Position numbers and translations under genes: made by a program
Part shown: positions 57,300-64,000 of the stretch, one piece after another
How positions within the stretch are numbered: the first letter of the stretch is position 1
Layout: each line of letters begins with the position of its first letter
NCBI GenBank assembly: GCA_013398175.1
Contig: VZRZ01005367.1
Coordinates: 478,838-542,837, forward strand
Source of the DNA: Climacteris rufus
Taxonomy: Eukaryota; Chordata; Aves; Passeriformes; Climacteridae
DNA length: 64,000 bases
Reading direction: 5' to 3'
The notes under the pieces: generated by a model
What the model saw: only the letters and a program-made list of their open reading frames with translations
What the model was told of the DNA's origin: nothing
Databases searched by the model: none

Positions 57300-57316
57300 T
57301 TTTTTTTTTTTTTTTT
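57300..57316. repeat. Poly-T run (17 T)
   Basis: Homopolymer followed by AATG, as also at 5140-5160. The resemblance ends there and is probably coincidence. Confidence 0.85.
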
Positions 57317-60300
57317 AATGTTTATATAGTAATATTTGAGATCTTCTATATGGTCTTGCATTGAAAGCCACAATCAGAAGTTTGTATGTGTTCTTTCTCC
57401 ACTGTCTGCTTTTAGCTGGCCACCATACCCTCTTCTCATAATTGTATTTGTGTTTCTCTGACGGCATGAGCCTCACAAAAAGTGCCCTTATTTTGTCTTT
57501 CCATACAGTAATAGCTCTTCAATATCACAGAAATCCAATATAAGCTACTTATTTTCAACACATTCTGTAACACAGAACCTTTGCTCACAAGACTTCTGGA
57601 AAAATAATAATCCTGTATAATACATCTAAATCCCTCCTGATCAGTAGTATATTCCCGAATAATTTCCTTCATTCAGCCAAGTTTCCACTCAGAGGCACAA
57701 AATCTGGAGGGGAGAAAGTTGAGCCGTCCAGGTGGCACAGACAGCATTTCACATCATTCCAACAGCCCAGGAGCTGCTGCTTCTCCTCACTGTCTCAAGT
57801 TCAGGGGAGGGACACGGACAGCAGCAGAACTGCAGTGTTTGCTGAGCATCAGATCTCCTTACACCAGCCAGACCCCAAATATTTAATGCATCACAAGGAA
57901 AGGTTCAAACACAGAGCACCAAGAAAGAAAATGGTGCAGTTATAGCACCAAAGCACACTGTTTTTGTTTATGTTTGCCAGAGCTTTCAACTGTTTATCAG
58001 AATGGCAACAGATGGCACAAGGCAAACTCACGCACTTTTTCACAGTTTCCTACAAAACGAACAGATGTCTTCATTACATGCTACATGACCGCGTTTAACA
58101 AAATGTGACAAGAAGCAGAGGTAGAGAAAAATGGCATATCCCTTTCCTAACCTGAATTGCCTCTTGGCACAGATTTCAGTTGTGCCTGAGCATGGGACTG
58201 AATGCACAAGAGGGAAGTAAGAGCATTTTTCACTTGTCTCTAATCCATCGTATCCAGTGTGCGTGGAAAAGAGAAGCAGGGACTTTGAGGTGGTTTCCTC
58301 CCTAGGGAAACATGGCACCTCTCTGGACCAGTCAACATGGAGGCACGACATATTTTTACCATCTCTCCTTAGGAATGTTTTATGGGGATGGCAGTGCTCA
58401 ACTGAGTGAGGGGAACCCCTCCAGTAGAGCCCACATGAAAAAATAAACATATTTTGTTTCTGCCAAAAAGGACACCTTCGCCACAGTCCAGTGCTGCTTG
58501 TATTGGCCAACCACTTTCAGAGCCTGAGCAAGAAGATACAGCAGACTGAAATGGCCAAAATGCTAAAGGTTTCTCTAGTGATGCGAGTGAGTAGAGCACC
58601 ATCAACAAAATAAATCTGTTCTGAAAGCAAGGCCCGTGTTGGGTTAAATACTGCCTGTCTCTGCTCATCCGGGTGGCTCAGCAATTCAGGGAAATGTATG
58701 TCTTGCCACACGAGGAGAGACAAGAGCATGGAGGCTCTGTACTGGAGATTGATGTTTTCAACATTCCTTTTTGCTAACTGCTGCTCCAGAAATCAGACAG
58801 AATTTCTTTTATTTTCAAATCAACTACAGAAGAAATGGAGAGAAGTATTCAGGTTTGGTGGGTAATGGGCACTTAACATCCACTCAGGTGTTCTGTAAGT
58901 AGCCACGCTTCTTAGCACAGAGTGAATGAGGGTAAAATCATGGCTGATGTGAAAATTTTACAATAGGGCAGCAGACATTCATATATTTTATTTTGTTTCT
59001 GCTGAAGGGGACAAGGCCAACCATTTCAAACAGCTCTCCCAGTTAGACCACAGACATAACTTGCTTACCCATGTGCACTTGTGACTAAAGGCAGGGACAG
59101 AAGAAGAAAGGTCTGCAGCAAAGCACAGACTTGGATATATTTCTTCCAGCTGGAAGCTTCGAATTGCTTCAATGCAGAGCTATACTCCAGCCTCCTAAAG
59201 AAAATTTCAGACTCTTCGTAATAAAACCAGAATCTGTCTCCAAGCCAGGCTGTCACAGCACAGTGGGAGGACAAACCCATGGCAGACAAAACAGACTTTG
59301 CAGGCACTTCTCTTGCCCACAATATACATGGTTACAAAGGAAGAGACCGACTGCTGTCCCTCTTCCCAGAGCTTCTTCAAATGGGCCAACACGGTGGAAA
59401 CTTCCATATTGTAACATGCTAGATCAGTTAGTCAGGGTTTTGTCAGGCACCAGCTGTGCCAGTGAGGCTAATTCACTTTCCAACACTATCAGAATCTCCT
59501 AGTCTTGCTGCGTAAACCTGAGAACTGTCTTTCTTTCTGCACCTTTAAGGACTGTACAGTCCCTATGAGGGGTTTTATACAGTCAAAGTAAGAGCATATC
59601 CGCAGACTCCCTTCTTGGGGGGCATTAGCTGCCAGCCCAAGAGGCAGAGGCCGAGGACCTTCTCCAGCTGTTCGCCTTCTACCTGTTCACCTCAAAGGTC
59701 CTGAGATATCTGCAAATTTGCCCATGTAGACACATGGTGTTTGTCTGCAGCATTCTGCAGCAGGCTTCATAAAGTCATAATCCACCAAGAAACAGAACGC
59801 TCCAGAGTTCAGTGCATTGCTAAACTAGTGATCAGCTGCACATTATTTATCAGCACCTATTTGCATCAGTGAGCTGGAGTTTAGGCTGATTAACACAGCC
59901 TGGCACACTGATATGAGGGCATCCCTGAGCTGCACTGTACTGTCCTCCCCATTCACAGACAGGCTTGGTAGCTGGACCATGCTGTGACAAAGGTGGACCC
60001 TAATGGCTTCTAAGGGCCTTGAGTCCAAAGAGCAGACAGCTGCTTGTTTCTCCTCATTTTGCCCTGCCAGAGGCAAAACTGACTGCAAGTCTCCATGGCG
60101 AAATAGTTTTCCCCTCAGTCACGGAGGGTTTTATGCAATGCAGTCCTCTTCTACATGCCCAGGCCTGGCTCTCCCAGGACAACGCAGACAGCCTTTCCTG
60201 CTGGTAAAATTCTCCCACATAAAATGAAATGTCTAAAACCCATCTACATTTACACTCCCAACATCAGGAATGACAGCCCTGGTAAATCCTTTGGCTTTCA

Positions 60301-61224
60301 GATAACTTGTGTTCAGCCTGGCAAAACTCCATTCTTAGCTGGTTAGGAAGACACCAGCCAGATTTCTACTCCAGAATACCATTTTCAGGAGTTGATCCTG
60401 TGCTGATGGGAGGCCTTTCCCAAGGATTTCAGCAGATAAAATCAGTCCCTCTGGTAGCACAAAAACCAGAATGTAATTGCAGGATGACTACCATCCCCTG
60501 AGGAGAGAAAAAAATGCCAGGATGTGGCAAAGCAGGAATTCTCCCAAGGAGCAAGGAAGAAAACATTTTTCATGTTTTTAAGCAGGAGCACTCTCACCAT
60601 TCTTTCAACCATTTTATGACTTTAACGACTGGCTTCTCATTGTCTTAGCAGCTTGCAGAATTTTCTCCTCCCTTTCCCTCACCTCCACCTTGAAGATTTC
60701 ATCTGCAGCTACTCACAGAAGTATTGTCCATCTGGAAAGCAGTGACTGCTAAACCCAAAGTTTCTTGTTGGAAGTTGGAGTTCCTGTTCTTAAAGATCTG
60801 CTTCTCACAAGCCTTATGTTCATCACCAGTTCTCTGGGCCTCTTCCTAGTGGCATCTGGCAGCCCCTCCAGCGATAAGAGATCACATAGGGTCTCATTAG
60901 CAGCACAAGGCACAGCACAGCAGGGGCTCTGTGCATCAGTTGCTGTGATGTCCTTAGTATTTATGTCCTGAAAGAAAGTGTAAAAATACAGGCAGTGGTG
61001 ACACAGAATACTTCTTTCATATGACTAAAATCCACAGCATAGTCTCACCTACTGCACAAAAAGGCAAACCCAAATTTATTGTATGATTGGAAGCATTTCT
61101 ATGGGTTTGTGAGCATATTTTATGCAACCCTCAAAACTCTTCTTAATGCACATTCCACTTCACAGGACGTTGAAAGGTCAACTATTTCCACAAAACACAA
61201 AAAATAAAAATCTCCCTACTAGTA

Positions 61225-61298
61225 GAAGGGGGCACAGGAGTTGAAACTAGATGATCTTTAAGATCCCTTCCAACCCAAACCATTCTATGATTCTATGA
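61225..61298 (+). mobile_element. CR1 LINE, intact 3' tip
   Basis: Seventy or so bases of sense CR1 3' end: 'gggggcacaggagttgaaac', 'tagatgatctttaagatccc', 'ttccaacccaaaccattcta', then the terminal octamers as ATTCTATGATTCTATGA at 61282-61298. It is almost unchanged from the general family ending, so it is probably among the youngest copies here. Extreme 5' truncation is normal for CR1. Confidence 0.93.
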
Positions 61299-62664
61299 AA
61301 AGCCAAATACAACAGAAACTTCAAATGTCTACATCAAGTGGCTAATTTCTGCATGTGTCTAAAACTGTGATTTGGGTGTCTTTTCCACCCAGCCCAGAAG
61401 TCACTGTGCACCTCCTTGTCTTAGCCAAGGGATTCACTGGATTCTCTGTCTTCGCACCGGCTTCTTTGAAGAGGACCAAAGGTGGATATAGTCATTGCAA
61501 ATCACATGTTTTTTAAATAAATAACTACTGATTAAAATATTCATTTCAGAAGAGGACATCTAGGTTTGAGATTCTCTACAGTCTGAGACCACAAATTCAG
61601 TTCCTCACTTTACCCTAAGTGAGTCTCTTTTCCATTAAGTTGCTGTCTCTTCGTGGTGGAGCTGTCTACATCTTGCCTATCTTGCCAGAACTCACAAGAA
61701 TAAAAAACAGGACCAACTCACAAGCCAAGAAACACAAAGAGATGTGACAGAGAAGCTTAGCCATCCCTGACATCACTCATACCATCTGCAAAGAGACCCT
61801 CTGATGCTCAGATTATACCTCTGCAGCACTTAAAGCTGTTCTTTGTTGTTGTTTTAAAGCAATTCATCTGTACCACTCCACACACTCTCACGTATTTGTT
61901 GAAGAAAATATATAACCTGATTTTTGCTTCAGCATTTTCCCTGATACACAGGGTAATTGGCGTCCCATTGGTAGAGAAGTCAGAAGGCCAGATAGCTTGA
62001 ATTATCTGGACATACAACACACTCGCAGAAGGAAGACCACCACGAGTATCCCAAAGTAAAGTTTCTCCTTCAGAAATTCAACCATAAACTCCAATTCTGC
62101 TTTCTCCAAGAATACTCTGCCCTAAGAATTATTATCACCTATAGAGAATGAGAAAAGACCATCCACAATTTGTTACATCTTTTGCTCAAAGATCACTGCA
62201 TAATGAAGAGAGAGACCAAATCAGACAGCAGGCCTTCCGTAAACTGAGCATTTGCTTACACACCAGAAAAGGAGCTCATAAGACTATGTTTAACGCCATC
62301 TGGGGATCCTTCCATACAATATTACCATCAATAATAACAGAAGCCTAGCTACAGATTGTTGTACCCTGTGACAGCTAAATATATCAGGCCTAATTAGATA
62401 ACACAGGCCAAAAAGCAAAAATCTGCAAACACACAGGAATGCTACCACAAGGGCCAGGAAGATTAAAAAAAACCTGCAAATTAAGTGAAGGGATGAACCC
62501 AGATTGAAATCACCAGTCTCAACACCATAACTGAAATTTAGGAAAGGTCAGCTCTAAATAAGGAGCCTGGTTTGAACTGCACAGCTGAGGTCTCTCTGTG
62601 CCTCAAACCAGAGTGCAGGCTCCAAACACTCCTCAGAGCTAGAAAGAATGCACTAGGGAATTTA
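61299..62664. other. Unique sequence, no gene recognised
   Basis: Only short frames (70 codons at most). A faint MIR-like resemblance near 61580-61640 was not strong enough to list as a feature. Confidence 0.45.
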
Positions 62665-62769
62665 CCTCAGCTGGTGTATATCAGCCTGGCTCCATTGACT
62701 TCAATTAGCATGATGTTAAACCTTCAGCGTTGACTTCAGTGGGATTACAGTGATTTACATCAGCTGAGG
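62665..62769. repeat. Palindromic, MITE-like ancient repeat
   Basis: Arms 62665-62704 and 62730-62769 are imperfect reverse complements (28 of 40 by hand count), with the first nine positions (cctcagctg) perfect, around a 25-base loop. Both arms contain the 'ttgacttca' core. The text matches an old, very common sauropsid repeat whose ends read 'cctcagctggtgtaaatca' and whose middle reads 'ctccattgacttcaatggag'. Terminal inverted repeats with no coding capacity are what a non-autonomous DNA transposon would leave. The family name is not known to me with certainty. Confidence 0.6.
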
Positions 62770-64000
62770 AGCTAACATTTCACTTCTAGGCAGGCTCTTC
62801 TGTAGCATCTTCATTTGTAGAAATTCCATATAAAGGGAAGAAAAGGGGACATACTCTGTTCTTACATCTCCAACTACCTCCTGCAATGGGTATATCCCAA
62901 ATGCAAGAGCTAGACTGGCAGCCAACTATAATTAGCTCTGTTTTGTCCATGGTTACAATTACCCTTTCTCTGCCGTGAAGACCCAGCTAAGAATTGCTGG
63001 AGCCACTCCTTCCCCTTCCTGCCTCTCCCCTTTATTTAACAGCTCTAAATGCAGGTTTTTGTAAAGGCACAAGGTTCTTGCCCTTTCCTATGCCTGCACA
63101 GCTGGCAATTACTGCTAGCAGCCAGCCTTCCCATTTCCCAGCTCCCTCTTCCTGCCTGTTTTCCCTAGATCTATAAACATACGAATAACTATCATTTAGC
63201 TGGGTGCTACATGTGTATTCCAGGTTTGAATGCTACAAGATACTTAAATTCAGCAAACTGAAACACGCAACAAGACACTCTGATTCTCCCACAGGTTACA
63301 CTGCCAGATGTTGTTGGAAAACAACATGCTGGTTCCTCCCAGATTCTAGATGAGCCACTGCTTGTTAAACATTGAAAATATTATCTGAAACACACAAATA
63401 TGGACTTTTGAGGAATCCAGGGAAGGCATCCATAATTCTCACTTCTAGGAACCCAGTCTCAGTGCTCTGCTTAGGCTGCTTTATAGCCAGTGGAGACTTC
63501 AGAGAAAAATTAGGAGCTAAACTAGGAGTTTACCTCTCCCCATGGAATATATAACATATCTAAGCTCATAAATTAGGTACCTTTATTAGTAAGCCTTAAG
63601 ATACTATGAATATTCCCAAAATAAGTAAATTCCATTTCCCCACGAACTCTTTTATTCACCTGACAACATGAATTAGACAAAGCGAGGAACTTTGCCTGGT
63701 CCAGAATTCTCTTAAAATATGAAGACCTTGAGATTTGTACAGCTGTTGAGCATCACGTCCTGGTGCCCAGTACCAAAACTCTGTTCTGGGCAGAATTACG
63801 TAAATCACAGATTTCTCATTTCCTGGTCAAATTGCAGTGGTTTCAGACTGATATAAAATGAAAGTGTTTGAATGTCTCCGTGAAACAGGCTATTTTAAAT
63901 ATTTCTTTCAGCCTGAAACAAAGGATTTCTTTCCAATACCATTTTAAATTTATGTTTTGCTACAATTTACCACAATGTTCTATGGTTTAACTTAAAAATT
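62770..64000. other. Unique sequence, no gene recognised
   Basis: Ends the window with AT-rich sequence and frames of about 60 codons only. No repeat, RNA gene or regulatory site was recognised. Confidence 0.45.

Larger units (their letters stand above)
54451..61224. other. Unique sequence, no gene recognised
   Basis: Almost 7 kb. Frames of 156 codons (58040-58510 minus) and 123 codons (59131-59502 plus) show no recognisable domain and no splice or start context, and lengths like these are expected by chance in a window this size. Old-repeat traces occur near 55855-55930. A CA tract lies near 56684-56694 and a poly-T run at 57300-57316. Confidence 0.45.

Noticed and set aside
5140..57316. 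Related poly-T runs followed by AATG at 5140 and 57300 as copies of one element
   Set aside because: Similarity ends within a few bases beyond the homopolymer.
58040..58510. 156-codon minus-strand open frame as a gene
   Set aside because: No domain, signal or splice context was recognised, and several frames of this length are expected by chance.
61570..61650. Another MIR-like SINE
   Set aside because: Only one block ('cagttcctcactttaccc') resembles the family and the neighbouring blocks do not follow.
1..64000. CRISPR array, prokaryotic operons, tRNA, rRNA or snRNA genes
   Set aside because: No regularly spaced repeats, no long co-directional coding frames and none of the conserved RNA gene blocks were found on either strand.

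Overview
The window looks like bird genomic DNA with no recognisable gene. The organism call rests on the repeats. There are at least eleven fragments of CR1 LINEs, the main retrotransposon of birds and other sauropsids. Several end in the usual CR1 3' tip, in which a purine-rich 'aaggtcccttccaa' block is followed by ATTCTATGA-type octamers (for example 61225-61298). There is also the 3' part of an LTR of a type common in birds (20820-21074) and several very old amniote-wide SINE-like remnants. Base composition is AT-rich, CpG is scarce, and stop codons are dense in all frames. I found no tRNA, rRNA, snRNA, CRISPR array or bacterial feature, so this is probably intergenic or deep intronic sequence. 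Family names come from recalled consensus features, not from an alignment.

Layout. 1-8440: a MIR-like SINE at the left edge, then mostly unique sequence with further faint old repeats near 4655, 5250 and 7600. 8445-10240: a cluster of three CR1 pieces of different age and orientation; the oldest keeps the Ser-Asp-His motif of the LINE endonuclease, and a 203-codon open frame runs antisense over its right end. 10240-20030: mostly unique, with a possible L2-like remnant (13540-14180) and a (GAT)8 microsatellite (18545). 20034-24375: an 18-bp perfect hairpin, the LTR piece, a 15-bp-unit tandem repeat, a 1.26-kb CR1 with a large internal deletion, and an older CR1 on the opposite strand. 24376-35500: unique sequence with a striking long inverted repeat carrying four octamer-like sites (26625-26796) and a GC-rich patch (29089-29348). 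35530-50455: sparse CR1 and MIR-like fragments. 50460-53045: unique sequence, then an assembly gap flanked by a near-duplicate segment (52145-52290) and a CR1 reverse-transcriptase fragment (52460-53045). 53046-64000: unique sequence with a short young-looking CR1 tip (61225) and a MITE-like palindrome (62665-62769).

No genes work together here. What can be read is the layering of transposons: old CR1, MIR-like and palindromic elements decayed almost beyond recognition, overlaid by somewhat younger CR1 tips and an LTR. The observations most worth checking are the inverted repeat at 26625-26796, the hairpin at 20034-20075, the gap-flanking duplication at 52145-52290 and the palindromic repeat family with its clearest copy at 62665-62769. 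I did not find evidence for a new multi-gene system.
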